NCBI GenBank assembly: GCA_025594325.1
Contig: JANHCV010000014.1
Span: 186,001-250,000 of the forward strand
From: Blastocladiella emersonii ATCC 22665
Taxonomy: Eukaryota; Blastocladiomycota; Blastocladiomycetes; Blastocladiales; Blastocladiaceae
DNA: 64,000 bases
Reading direction: 5' to 3'
Position numbers and translations under genes: made by a program. The notes beneath the pieces were generated by a model. It searched no databases, had not been told where the DNA came from, and saw nothing but the letters and a program-made list of their open reading frames with translations. Positions 54,801 through 64,000 of this stretch are shown piece by piece. Within the stretch, counting starts at the first letter, position 1; each line of letters opens with the position of its first letter.

Positions 54801-57675
54801 GAGGGGCTCGCGAATGTCATCGGGAACGTGTTTGCGTTCGACGAGGTTGACGACGCCGCGCGCGCGGTGATCAAGGCCGCGCTCAAGAAGCACGGGATCC
54901 CCGTGCCCAGCGACGACGACGGGTTCGCCGTCGCGCTCGCCGTCGCGGCGCCGCTCCCGCGCGACCGGCCCGCGCGCGGGTCGTGGTCGCTCGATCCCGC
55001 CCAGACGGTCCCCGTCACCCGCACCCCTGTCGCCCTGCGCGGCGGCTGGCCCGTATCCCCGACATCCGCCACCCCAACCCCGCTCGCGCGCACCGACGCC
55101 CGGAGCAATGTTTTCAGCGAGGAGCTCTTCGCGCTGCAGCTCCCGACCGACTCCCCGATCCTGGCCGCGCACGCGCGCGACGGCCAGCTGCACCTCGTGT
55201 TCACGTCGCCCATCGCGCTCGCCACAGTCGATCTGGCGGACTGGACCGTCTCCGTCACGGGGCTCCACGAGTACTTCCCGCTGCAGCGCGGGTTCCCGGC
55301 GCTCCGCGTCGTCGCGCTCGGCGGCAGCGAGCGCGGGGTGGTGCTCGTCAACGGCGACGACATGTCGGTTCTGGTCCTGCGCGGCGGTAAGGCGTGGAGC
55401 GCGTCAGTCCCTGTCGAAAAGGGGTTCGCGGCGGGCGACGTGGTCGCGGTGCCTGCCGGCGACGACGCCGTGGTGGTCGCGCAGCCCGGGTCGCGCACGG
55501 TCACCGCGGTCCGCGTTCTAGCGGGCGAGGAAGCCGAGCTCGTCAAGTGGACCCTCGGCGAACCCGTCGCCACCGCGTTCGCCGTCGCCGCGGGCGCGCT
55601 CGTGCAGACGCGCGGCGGCGCACTGGTCCTGCTCGACCCGCGCACCGGCGCCGCGCGCGTGTTCGCGCCGCAGGTGCCCGTCCCGCACCTCGCGTCCGTC
55701 GTCGCGACGAGCGACCCCGCGGTCCTCGCGGGCGTTTCCGGGGACTCGGAGCTCGTCACGCTCGACATTTCGGGCGACGACAAGTCGATCCGCGCGGCCG
55801 CCGTCGACGCGCTCGCCAACCCGTACACGAACGTGGCGCCCGTCGCCGCGTCGCTCCCCGCGACATCGACGCTCGCGATCGCGCGCCCCGTCGCGCCATC
55901 CCCCGCGCGCGCCGCGGCCGGTGGGTCGCTCGATATCTTCGACCTCGCGCACGCGACGGTGCGCCGGATCGCGGTCCCGCTGCCGCCCCCGTTCACGGCG
56001 AAGCTCAAGGCCGAGGTCGCGGGCCCGCTCGGCGCGCTCAAGGCGCCAGCGCACGACTCCCCCGCGATCCCGGCGGCCGTCGTCGTCGCCGAAGCCCCCG
56101 CCGACGGGTCGGCCGTCGTCGTCGACGAGACCGGCAAACTGCGCGTGGTCCAGGTCGCGCTGCCCGCGCTCCGCGCCGAGCTCGCCGACTGGCAGCGCGT
56201 GATTGGACGCGACGCGCCCGAGGATCTCGAGGTTGTGGTGGAGGGCGCGGGTGGGAACGAGGAGGTCGCGGCGATGCTCGCGCAGCAGATCGGCGTCGGG
56301 AAGGGCAAGGGGTCGGGGTCCGGCGAGGGCGAAGGTTCTGGCGACGGCGAGGGTGGCGAGGGCGAGGGCAGCGGGCAAGGCGGCGGGTCGGCCATCGGTC
56401 TCGATGCGGCGGCGAACGGCGGCGCGGCGCGGACCAGTCGCGAGGCGCTGGATATCGACCAGCTGATCACCAACGCCAAGGGCGATGTGGACGGGGAGAC
56501 GGCGACGAAAAAGGTGCAGATCCGCGGCGCCGAGAACGCCGGCGGAGCCATCGCGGACGCGATCCGCGACATGCACGACCGCGCGGTCCAGGAGCGCATG
56601 CGCGAGCTGAGTATGAAGGAGCACGACATGGCGGTACGCGCGCACACACACTCTCCTACGCGGCCAGCGCTGACGCATCGTGCGACCTAGGCGTACCTCA
56701 AGTACAAGCAGTCCGTGACACGCGAACTCGCGGCGCTGCGGCAGCTGCTCGAGGCGACGCAGCGCAAGCAAAAGGAGCGCGTGTGGCTCAGCCACCAGAC
56801 GACGGGCGAGCTCGACGACCGCCGGCTCGTCGACGGGCTGTGCGGCGAGCACGCCGTGTACAAGCGGCGCGGCGACGAGGACCCGACGCTCGGCGCCCTC
56901 TTTGACGTGCCGAAACGCGTCGTGTTCTGCTTCGACCTCAGCGCGTCCATGTTCAAGTTCAACGCGCACGACGCGCGGCTGCAGCGGTCGATCGAGGTCG
57001 CGCTGCGTACGTTTCGCGGCGCGCGCGCGAGGTGGACGAGTGCTGACGGCTGCGCGGGGAGGAGTGTAGTCGTGATGCAGGCGTTCAAGGGGTTCGAGTA
57101 CAAGTTCAAGTACGAGCTGCGCGGGCACTCGGGCGACAGCGCGGCGCTCGAGTTTGTCGCCGAGGACGCGTACCCGAAGAACGAGAAGGAGGAGCTCGCG
57201 GTGCTCACCAAGATGGCCGCGCACGCCCAGTACTGTCTGAGCGGCGGTACGCTTGCGCGGGTGAGGCGGGTGTGCGTGGAAACTGACGTGCGGGACGTAG
57301 ACAACACGCTCAACGCCATCAAGGAGGCGGTCAAGGATGTCGCGGGCAAGGAGTCGGACGAGGCCTTTGTCGTGGTGCTGTCGGACGCGGTACGCTCATC
57401 TGTCCCACCACCACCCTCTTCACGCGCTCACATCACACTCGCTCGCCCTTGTACAGAACCTGTCGCAGTACAACATCCAGCCCGCGGACCTCGCCGCGGC
57501 GCTGTCGAGCGACTCGCGCGTGCAGGGGTCGGTCATCTTCATCGGGACGCTCGCCGACCAGGCCGAGACGCTGCGGGCCGCGCTCCCCGGCAAGGCGCAC
57601 GTGTGCATGGACACGGGCGATCTGCCGCGGATCATGGGCCGCATCTTTGCCGGCATGATGCGCGCGAATCTGTGA
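51880..57675 (+). CDS. VWA8: VWA8-like giant AAA+ ATPase with C-terminal von Willebrand A domain
   Basis: Seven exons: 51880-52032, 52096-52163, 52232-56633, 56691-57006, 57070-57246, 57301-57389 and 57457-57675. They give 1,807 residues (human VWA8 is about 1,900). Three AAA+ modules are visible. The first has a P-loop GPPGSTRR (about 74) that lacks the usual Lys. The second is GAKGGGKS (about 388). The third is GAQGLGKNK (about 721), with the Walker B-like VLVVDEADKAP after it. A beta-rich region follows, then an acidic Gly/Ser/Glu-rich linker (about 1,450-1,480) as in the midasin class. The VWA domain has a MIDAS motif FCFDLSASM (about 1,616). VWA8 is reported as a mitochondrial ATPase in animals. 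Here the N-terminus (MPMQPMNPSPPGAPP) is not an obvious presequence. It ends 24 bp from convergent NDUFAF3. Confidence 0.9.
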
Positions 57676-57699
57676 GAGGTAGATAAACGTATGTGTGTT

Positions 57700-58421
57700 T
57701 TAGTCTTTGGCGGTAATGACAGCGCTGGCGGCGACGGACGCGGGCGACGGCGCGGGCACCGAGCGCAGCGGCGCCGCGGGTGACAGCGGGAGCAGGCACG
57801 CGGCGACGTGGCGGCCTTCGGCGACGAGCACATTGAAGGTGGAGCACGCGTTGCGCTACATGGCGGAGCGAGGCGTGAGCGGTCGAAGGACCAGACCGAA
57901 GCAGGCATGCGTACCGTGTTGGACACCTCGACCTGCATCCCGTTACTCGCAAACACGTCCCTGACCTCCTTCGGGAGCGCGAGCAGCGCCTTGCCCGTGC
58001 CAAACACGACGATCTCGGGCTTGTTCTTCATGACCTCGAACACGGTCAACATCTCGGGCGTCCACGTCGCGAGGCACCCGTGCATCGGGTCGTTTCCCTC
58101 GGTCGTGGGAACGTCCCACAGCAGCGCCTGGCCCTCGACGAGCAGGATCGGGCCGCGCAGGAACGTCGGGTCCGAGACGCCGCCCGTCGGGGTCGAGGAC
58201 ACGACGTAGAAGCCCTTGTCCGAGAACCGCTGCACGTTCACGCGCGAGCGGGCGGCGCCCTTGCCGAGCACGTCGAAGTCGCCGATCGTCGGGTGACGCA
58301 GCGCGCGGGTCGTGTGCAGCGAGGCAGCGAGGCGCGGGGCGGCGGCGGCGGCGGCGGTGGTGAGGGCAGGCACGCGGCGCGCGGCGGATGTCCTGAGGAG
58401 CGTCGTGGCAATGCGATTCAT
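57700..58421 (-). CDS. NDUFAF3: Complex I assembly factor NDUFAF3 (DUF498/Mth938-like)
   Basis: Exons 58421-57915 and 57855-57700 flank a 59-nt phase-0 intron (GTACGC...TGTAG), giving 220 residues. The N-terminus is a mitochondrial presequence (MNRIATTLLRTSAARRVPAL, LHTTRALRH). Family blocks are SVNVQRFSDKGF-like (RVNVQRFSDKGFYVV), GPILLVEGQALLWDVP, LTVFEVMKNKPEIVVFGTGK and, after the intron, NACSTFNVLVAEGRHVAACL, the typical C-terminal strand-loop-strand. NDUFAF3 works with NDUFAF4 in early assembly of the Q module of respiratory complex I, so this organism should retain complex I. An in-frame ATG at 58445 would add eight residues. Confidence 0.88.
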
Positions 58422-58625
58422 GGTTGGTCGGGTGATATGTTGCATGGAGAGCAGGGAGAGCGGGGATCGGTTGCGCGGGGGTCGCCGATCGAACGAGACG
58501 GCCGAGGAGCTGCACCGCGCGCCGCGAGCGTGTTTTGCCTCACGTGGGCCGCTCATACTCTCTCAAGATCAGATTCTGTCTCCCAACCCACTTCCCCTCC
58601 CTCACGCAACAAACACATACAAGCA

Positions 58626-59391
58626 ATGGACCTACTCAAACGCGCGGCAACCGCAACCGTGACGCGGCTCGTGCACCCGGCGACCGAGAAGGCGATCGCG
58701 ACGGTCCCGCGTCTCCGTGTGCAGCTCGTGCACGCGACGGTCGAGGTGGCCACGGGCCGGCTCACGGCGGCGCTGTCGCGGTCATACGCGGCGGCGCACT
58801 TCGCGGCGCCGGTTGCGAGGCAGGTCACGCCGCCGACGTTTGTCGTCAGGCACTCGCTCAAGTGGTCGAGCGTCGCGGGGGGAGCGGAGTGGACGGTGGT
58901 CCATCGCGCGGCCATGTGTGAGGCCGACGAGTACGCTCTCATCGCTGCTGCCCTCAACCCGACTCGGGAATCACTCACCACATCGCGCGATCGTATATAG
59001 ACTCGACCCCCTCCTCGCCATCGACACCCCGTACCCCCTCCTCCCCACCCTCTCGCTCATCCTGTTCGGCTGCCACGCGTGGCCCGTGCTCGCCGCGCTC
59101 GCCGTCCTGCCGTGGGCCCTCGACACGTACGTGACGACCTTTGTCCTCGCCGTGGCCTCGGTCGCGGTCCTGTGGTCCGCCGCGCCCAAGGTCGTCGGGA
59201 GCGGGTCCGCGAAAGAGTTTGCGGCGCGCGTGCAGGAGCTCATGGTCAGCGGGCGCGCGGTCGTCGAGTGGACCGAGGCGTGCGATGCGAGCCAGGCGGG
59301 CGGGTGGGTCAGCGCTGCGGTGCCGGGGCTCGTGGCTGAGAGAGAGGAGGTAGCGGAGCAACGGCGGCCGACGCGGCAGATGGCCATGTGA
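58626..59391 (+). CDS. Hypothetical membrane protein
   Basis: Exons 58626-58930 and 59001-59391 flank a 70-nt phase-2 intron (GTACGC...ATATAG), giving 231 residues. I do not recognise it. The N-terminal 100 residues are basic and amphipathic, with RAATATVTRLVHPATEKAIA at the start. After the intron come two hydrophobic stretches, LLPTLSLILFGCHAWPVLAA and YVTTFVLAVASVAVLWSAAP, which look like membrane helices, then a soluble tail (EFAARVQELMVSGRAVVEW). The start at 58626 follows ACAAGCAATGG and lies about 200 bp from the divergent NDUFAF3 start. Mitochondrial or ER membrane location is possible but unproven. Confidence 0.65.
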
Positions 59392-59620
59392 TAGTCAATC
59401 AATACACCCGGGAGTGAGCGAAGAAGAAGAAGGCCGCGGAACAATCGGCAGGGACCAGCCTGAAGTGCGACGTGGCGCGGCGACGTGGCGGATCGCGAGA
59501 CACTCCGCGGCGCGGCGGCGGGCATGTGACTGTGGCGGCTCACGTGGGCGTGTGCCGCGGAACGCCCACCGCCGCTCCGCCCACGGCCGCGGCACCCGCG
59601 AGACGCCCACACGTTCCGCG

Positions 59621-59627
59621 TATAAAG
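59621..59627 (+). promoter_or_regulatory. TATA box (TATAAAG) upstream of SND3
   Basis: TATAAAG lies about 190 bp upstream of the SND3 ATG. A possible 81-nt 5'UTR intron (GTATAC at 59694 to TTGCTAG at 59774) lies between them. Confidence 0.45.
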
Positions 59628-59818
59628 GCCGCCCGCACGCCCGCTGCGCCCCCTCGCTCCCCGACTGCTAGCGTACCGACCACTCGCACTCAGGTATACA
59701 TCGATGCATCGCATGAACTCGCCCGCATGGACGCGTCGTTGCTGACGCTGCCGCCGTCCCTGCCGTCTTGCTAGTCTTCCCCCCCGCCGTCGTCGTCAAC
59801 TATACACCAACCGTCAAC

Positions 59819-60538
59819 ATGAGTGGCATGAGCTCGGTACGCTGCTCGCCCGCTCCCGCTTGCCCCACGCGCGCGCGGTGTGCTGACCACGCAACCTACC
59901 CGTAGATCATCAACTTTGCGTTCGTCATGGGCGTGATGCAGGCGGTGCAGTACTTCAAGGTGGGCGAGGGCGAGAACGACGTGATCTATATCCGCGCCGC
60001 CTACGCCTTCACCCAGCTCGCCGTCGGCGCCATCCTCTACTACATCAAGACGCGGATCGATGCCAAGAAGGGTATGTCTTCTCCCTTCTCCCCCAAACCC
60101 CTCCTCCCCCCCCCCCCACTCACCCTTCCCGCGCGCCGTCCCGTAGACGAGACCAAGATGGTCTGGACGCAGACGGGCCCCGGCGGGTCGCTCGTCGAGG
60201 GCACCGTGGCCGAGTACGACCAGGAGATGGTGCAGGCGTCGCTCAAGCAGCACGTCATCTCGCTCGTCCTCATGTCGGGCCTGCACCTGTACGGCGGCTA
60301 CCTGCAGCCCCTGATCCTGCAGGCGCTGATGCCGTGGAAGGCCCTGCTCACGGCGCCCCTGTTCCGCATCCACCTCATGGGCGCCGCGCCCGAGGGCGAC
60401 CTCGCCCGCCCCTTCCCCATCATGTCCGCGTTCGGCACCCCGAAGCAGGACGAGGCGGCCGAGGCGTACAAGGCCGACCAGGGCAAGAAGGCTAAGGGCG
60501 TGACCGGGTCGAAGAAGGAGGGCAAGAAGAACAAGTAA
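59819..60538 (+). CDS. SND3: SRP-independent targeting protein 3 (SND3/PHO88 family)
   Basis: Three exons, 59819-59836, 59906-60071 and 60147-60538, give 191 residues. The first exon has only six codons (MSGMSS). The second intron holds a long C run on the plus strand (about 60105-60118). Family blocks are INFAFVMGVMQAVQYFKVGE, IYIRAAYAFTQLAVGAILYY, EYDQEMVQASLKQHVISLVL, GLHLYGGYLQPLILQALMPW and the IHLMGAAPEGDLARPF motif near the C-terminus, followed by a Lys-rich tail. SND3/Pho88 is an ER membrane protein that helps insert membrane proteins independently of SRP. The family is essentially fungal, supporting the taxonomic call. Confidence 0.88.
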
Positions 60539-60614
60539 AGCTCGATTCGGGGCTCATTGCGCGGTATACTTTATAAATATATTCCTCTTCTCCCACTCCA
60601 ACCATCCCACAGCA

Positions 60615-61457
60615 TCAAAAGATGGTGAGCAGCGCAAACACCGCGTACAGGAGGCCGACCGGGTACGCGACGAGGACGCGCTGCTCGGTCATGCTCAGCA
60701 CCGTCACGAACATGGTGGACGCCGAGTAGGTGCACCAGCACACGGACACGCACGACAGCACCAGCCCGATCAGCGTGCTCAGCGACAGCAGCGCCGTCAC
60801 CATGCTCTGCAGCACCATGGGCAGCAGGCAGTACCCCAGCACGCTCGCTGTCGTGCTCACGTCCACGCCGCGGTCCGACATGAGGTTCAGGATCGCGTAC
60901 ATGCTCAGGCAGCCCACCGCGCCCAGGCCGTAGATGTAGCTGAAGTGCACTTTTCCCGACTAGATTTGGGAGTGTGTGAGTGGGCGGTGGCGAGTAAGGG
61001 GCGAGACAACACGCACCAGCAGCAGAAACATGCCAAACAGGAGACAGAACAGCAGCGGGCCCGCGAGATCCGTGTCGTCCATGAGCCCGCGCTGGATCGG
61101 CCGGAACGGGTTGAGCGCCGTCACCGCCTTGTCGCGGATGTGCCCAAAGTTGATGCCGAGCTCCTCGAGCAGTGGCGGCTCGCCGTCGAGCGCGCCCGAC
61201 CCGAACGCCGCCCGGTAGTTGACCTGGATCCCGCCCGCGTTGCCGCCACCCATGGTCCCCATGTTGGCCGGCGGCGGCACACCGTACGCTGTCGGCGCCG
61301 GGCCCATGGACATGGAGCCCGACACCACGGCGCCGCTCGCGTAGCCGTAGCCGCCGCCGCCCTGTTGCTGCATCGGTTGCTGGTGAGGCGGTTGGCCGTA
61401 GCTCGCCGCGTAGAACTGCAGCGGGTCGGCTTGCGGGATCGACGTATATGATTGCAT
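60615..61457 (-). CDS. YIP1: YIP1-family Golgi/ER membrane protein
   Basis: Exons 61457-61017 and 60959-60615 flank a 57-nt phase-0 intron (GTGCGT...TCTAG), giving 280 codons less the short lead, about 261 residues. The cytosolic N-terminus is Gln/Gly/Tyr-rich ([20 protein letters not shown]), followed by [20 protein letters not shown], the conserved pre-membrane motif. Membrane segments include [60 protein letters not shown] and the C-terminal [29 protein letters not shown] is the diagnostic block of YIP1/YIPF5, which binds Rab (Ypt) GTPases and acts in ER-to-Golgi transport. The start at 61457 was chosen because the open frame upstream is not family-like. Confidence 0.9.
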
Positions 61458-61710
61458 GGCGGTTACGTGTCCTTGAGGGGAGGAGCGAGGAAGCGAGAGC
61501 GCGACGTGGCGTCGACAAGGAAGAGGGCAGCCTGAAAAGCACCGCACGTGGGCGCGTTTCGGTCACGAGATGCGATGGAAATCTTGTTCTCTCGCTGCGG
61601 CGGTCGCTCGCTCATCCGGCTGCACTCGCTCACTACCCCTCCCGCTCACCCAACGCAACGAAGCACACGCCCCCACCGACCCCCTGCAACGTAACACCAC
61701 CACCACCACC

Positions 61711-63270
61711 ATGGCAGCGCGCACCGTCAACGGGCTGCCGCCGGCGCTCGACGAGACGTGCCGGTCGCTGTACGTGGGCAACCTGGACCCGCGCGTGTCG
61801 GAGCTGATGCTCGAGGAGATCTTCCGGACCGTGGGCGAGGTGACGCACGCCAAGATCATCCCCGACAAGAACTACCAGCACGGCGGGCTCAACTTCGGGT
61901 TCATCGACATGGTCGACCACCGCACCGCGCAGGCCGCGCTCGAGACGCTCAACGGGCGCAAGGTCATTGCCCACGAGATCAAGGTCAACTGGGCGTACCA
62001 GGGGAACAACGCGTCGCGCGAGGATACCACCAACCACCACCACGTGTTTGTCGGCGACCTGTCGTCGGACGTGACCGACCAGGTCCTGTTCAAGGCCTTC
62101 TCGGCGTTTGGGACCCTGACGGATGCTCGTGTCATGTGGGACATGAACACGGGCAAGTCCCGGAGGTACGGGTTCCTCGCGTTCCGCGAGCGCGACGACG
62201 CCGAGCGCGCCATCAACACCATGAACGGCGAGTGGCTCGGCGGGCGATCGATCCGCGTCAACTGGGCCAACCAGAAGAACCAGAACAACCCCGACGGCGC
62301 GCCCGGTGGTCCTTCCTCCTCGTCCCGTTTTGGCGGGGATGACGCCGACCGCTCGAGCCAACCCGCCGCCTCCTCCTCGTCCGCCGCCGGCAACAACCCG
62401 ATGGCCGCGCTCCCCGCCTCCGCCCTCCCCGCGCAACCGTCGCTGTCGTACGACGTGGTCGTCAACCAGTCGCCGCCCGCCAACGTGACGGTTTACGTCG
62501 GCAACCTGGCGGCCTCGGTGCGCGAGTCGGACCTGTTCCCGTGCTTCTCCGCGTACGGCTACGTGCACGAGGTCCGCCTCCAGCACGACCGCGGCTTCGC
62601 CTTCGTGAAAATGGACACGCACGAGAACGCCGCCATGACCATCTGCTACCTCAACGGGTTCGCGGTCCACGGACGCCCGCTCAAGGCGTCGTGGGGGAAG
62701 GATAAGTTCCTCGACAACAATGGCGGCGGCGGGAGTCCCGGGCCGCAGAGCAACCCGTACGGCGCGCCCGCGGCTGCGGCGGCGGGGTACCCGGCAGCGG
62801 TGGCGGATCCGGCCGCCGTGTACCAGCAGCAGTACGCCCAGTACTACGGCGCGTACGCCGCCGCGCCTTCGGCACCCGCGGCCGCGACGGCAACCGCGCC
62901 CATCGACCCCGCCACCCTCCCGCCCCTCACCGACCCGATCGCCGCTGCCGCCGCCGCCGCCGCCCAGGCCGCCGTCACGTACCAGATCCAGCTCCTGCAC
63001 GCCCAGCAGCACCAGGCTGCCGCGGCTGCGCCACCAACAACCGCGGCTGACGGTACCGACCCGATGGCCGCCGCTGCCGCCCAGGCCGCGGCTTCGGCGA
63101 CCGCATCCGCCGTCGCCGCGGACCCGTCGGCCAACGCACAGGAGTATTACGCGTACTACTACGCGTACTATTACCAGCAGGCGCAGGCCGCGTCCGCGGC
63201 GTCCGCCGGGTATGATGCGAGCGCGGCGACGGCGGGCGCGGCGGGTGCGGGGGCCGCGGCGGCGCAGTGA
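61711..63270 (+). CDS. PUB1: PUB1/TIA1-like protein with three RRMs and a low-complexity tail
   Basis: A single exon encoding 519 residues, start at 61711 (CACCATGG). RRM1 has SLYVGNLDPRVSELMLEEIF and GGLNFGFIDMVDH. RRM2 has HHVFVGDLSSDVTDQVLFKA and SRRYGFLAFRERDDAERAIN. RRM3 (about 260-330) has VTVYVGNLAASVRESDLF and RGFAFVKMDTHENAAMTICY, ending LKASWGK. This order and the NWAYQG/NWANQK segments after RRM1 and RRM2 are typical of Pub1/TIA-1, which binds U-rich RNA and controls mRNA stability and stress granules. The last ~190 residues are Ala/Gln/Pro/Tyr-rich with YYAYYYAYYYQQ, resembling a prion-like domain. The 5' leader ends in a CAC repeat before the ATG. Confidence 0.9.
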   Translation: MAARTVNGLPPALDETCRSLYVGNLDPRVSELMLEEIFRTVGEVTHAKIIPDKNYQHGGLNFGFIDMVDHRTAQAALETLNGRKVIAHEIKVNWAYQGNNASREDTTNHHHVFVGDLSSDVTDQVLFKAFSAFGTLTDARVMWDMNTGKSRRYGFLAFRERDDAERAINTMNGEWLGGRSIRVNWANQKNQNNPDGAPGGPSSSSRFGGDDADRSSQPAASSSSAAGNNPMAALPASALPAQPSLSYDVVVNQSPPANVTVYVGNLAASVRESDLFPCFSAYGYVHEVRLQHDRGFAFVKMDTHENAAMTICYLNGFAVHGRPLKASWGKDKFLDNNGGGGSPGPQSNPYGAPAAAAAGYPAAVADPAAVYQQQYAQYYGAYAAAPSAPAAATATAPIDPATLPPLTDPIAAAAAAAAQAAVTYQIQLLHAQQHQAAAAAPPTTAADGTDPMAAAAAQAAASATASAVAADPSANAQEYYAYYYAYYYQQAQAASAASAGYDASAATAGAAGAGAAAAQ

Positions 63271-64000
63271 CCGGCCCTGCATCGTATCGCGTCGCGTCGC
63301 GGGCGGCGGTCATGCATCATGGCGGCGCCGAGATGGGGATCGTGGCGGCGGCGGCGCCGAGGCGCCGGGGCGCGGAGCAACGTGTTTTTGTGCAGGAGGA
63401 TACACGAGGTGGATTCTTTTATTTCGCTGGTCTGGTGCTGAAGGAAGGGTGCGGTGCGGTGCAGTGCGGCGCCACGGAAGGCGGAGAGAACGTGCGGCGA
63501 GAGACGCAGCGAGGGAAGGAAGCGGAACGTGGGCGGGGCGACGATGGCCGCGTGAACGCAAAGTGTCTCGCATGTCTCGCGCTGCGCCACCACCGCGCGA
63601 CGGAGCGAGTGAGCGGGCGACGCGAGCGAGCCATCCTTCTGCTGGACTTGTTCATCGGCACGCATTGCGTCGCGAGCCGAAGGTACCGATGCCCGTGGTC
63701 GCGCGCTGAGGTTGCTGTGAGAGGCGACGGCGGCTGTCTTCGCGCCGACGCGAAGAAGCTGTGGACTGAGCTCGACCGCATCGACGACGTTCCACATCGC
63801 AACCGTTGACGTAGCTCTCTGCTGGCGCGACCTCGGCCGCGACGGCATCACCGCTGTGTCGAGGCGGTGCGGCTCTGTGCTCGCGGACCACCGTCGCCGC
63901 CGTCTCTCGCGCGCTGGCGGACGCTGCTCGCACCGCGCTTGGCCCCACGATCGACGGCTTCACTCGCATCAGGGACGCCGAGGCAGACGGCGACGAGTGA
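63271..64000. other. 3' flank with no supported gene
   Basis: No intact gene is supported. Near the end a plus-strand reading (TTVAAVSRALADAARTALGP, then TIDGFTRIRDAEADGDE) stops at the last base of the window. It looks mildly protein-like but has no identifiable start or family. Confidence 0.3.

Noticed and set aside
53445-57224. Long minus-strand frames opposite VWA8
   Set aside because: They are shadows of a high-GC coding strand; no motif or plausible start context.
63267-63809. 180-codon plus-strand frame after the PUB1-like gene
   Set aside because: Starts by overlapping the PUB1 stop in another frame, with low-information composition and no recognisable domain.
1-64000. tRNA, rRNA genes and CRISPR arrays
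   Set aside because: No tRNA-like cloverleaf, rRNA segment or regularly spaced repeat array was seen by eye. A covariance-model scan would be needed to exclude a tRNA fully.

Overview
This is a GC-rich eukaryotic nuclear window. Genes carry many short introns (about 54-83 nt, mostly GTACG/GTGCG at the 5' end and TGTAG/CGTAG at the 3' end), and spacing is compact. Fungal identity is supported by a fused alpha-beta tryptophan synthase (TRP5), a SND3/PHO88-type ER targeting protein, a PUB1-like RNA-binding protein and a YIP1 protein. VWA8, as I know it, is usually missing from yeasts and most Dikarya. Together these point to an early-diverging fungus. A blastocladiomycete such as Allomyces is my guess, which is inference and not proven here.

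Layout. 1-2 kb: a fragment of the acetyl-CoA carboxylase C-terminus, then the RNase P/MRP subunit POP7/Rpp20 (-). 2.6-5.3 kb: a frame-broken member (A) of a multicopy gene family. 6-13.7 kb: a housekeeping block with phosphoglucomutase (-), a TPR-like MAU2/SCC4 candidate (+), TRP4 (-) and TRP5 (+). 14-24 kb: family members B (pseudogene), C (intact) and H (pseudogene), then a broken AIG1-type GTPase with a Cys-rich tail. 25.7-27 kb: glutaryl-CoA dehydrogenase. 27.3-32 kb: repeat-rich DNA with a 1.13-kb hAT-like non-autonomous element (perfect TIRs, 8-bp target duplication) and a 2.9-kb foldback inverted repeat. 32.8-47.1 kb: family members I, D, E, F and G. G is interrupted by a 171-bp solo-LTR-like insertion with a 5-bp target duplication. 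47.5-63.3 kb: a second dense housekeeping block with a small protein whose start codon is split by an intron, mitochondrial TRM61, a VPS5/SNX1-type sorting nexin, VWA8, NDUFAF3, a membrane protein, SND3, YIP1 and a PUB1-like three-RRM protein.

The most distinctive feature is the lineage-specific family (A, B, C, H, I, D, E, F, G). Full-length members have about 800-850 residues, an F-box-like N-terminus and one phase-1 intron at a conserved site. They share a promoter motif centred on TCAGCTGA about 90-115 bp upstream of the start. The family shows birth, decay, gene conversion and transposon insertion side by side, while the flanking housekeeping genes are intact. Exon boundaries were read by eye from splice consensus, reading frame and family similarity; none has transcript support here.
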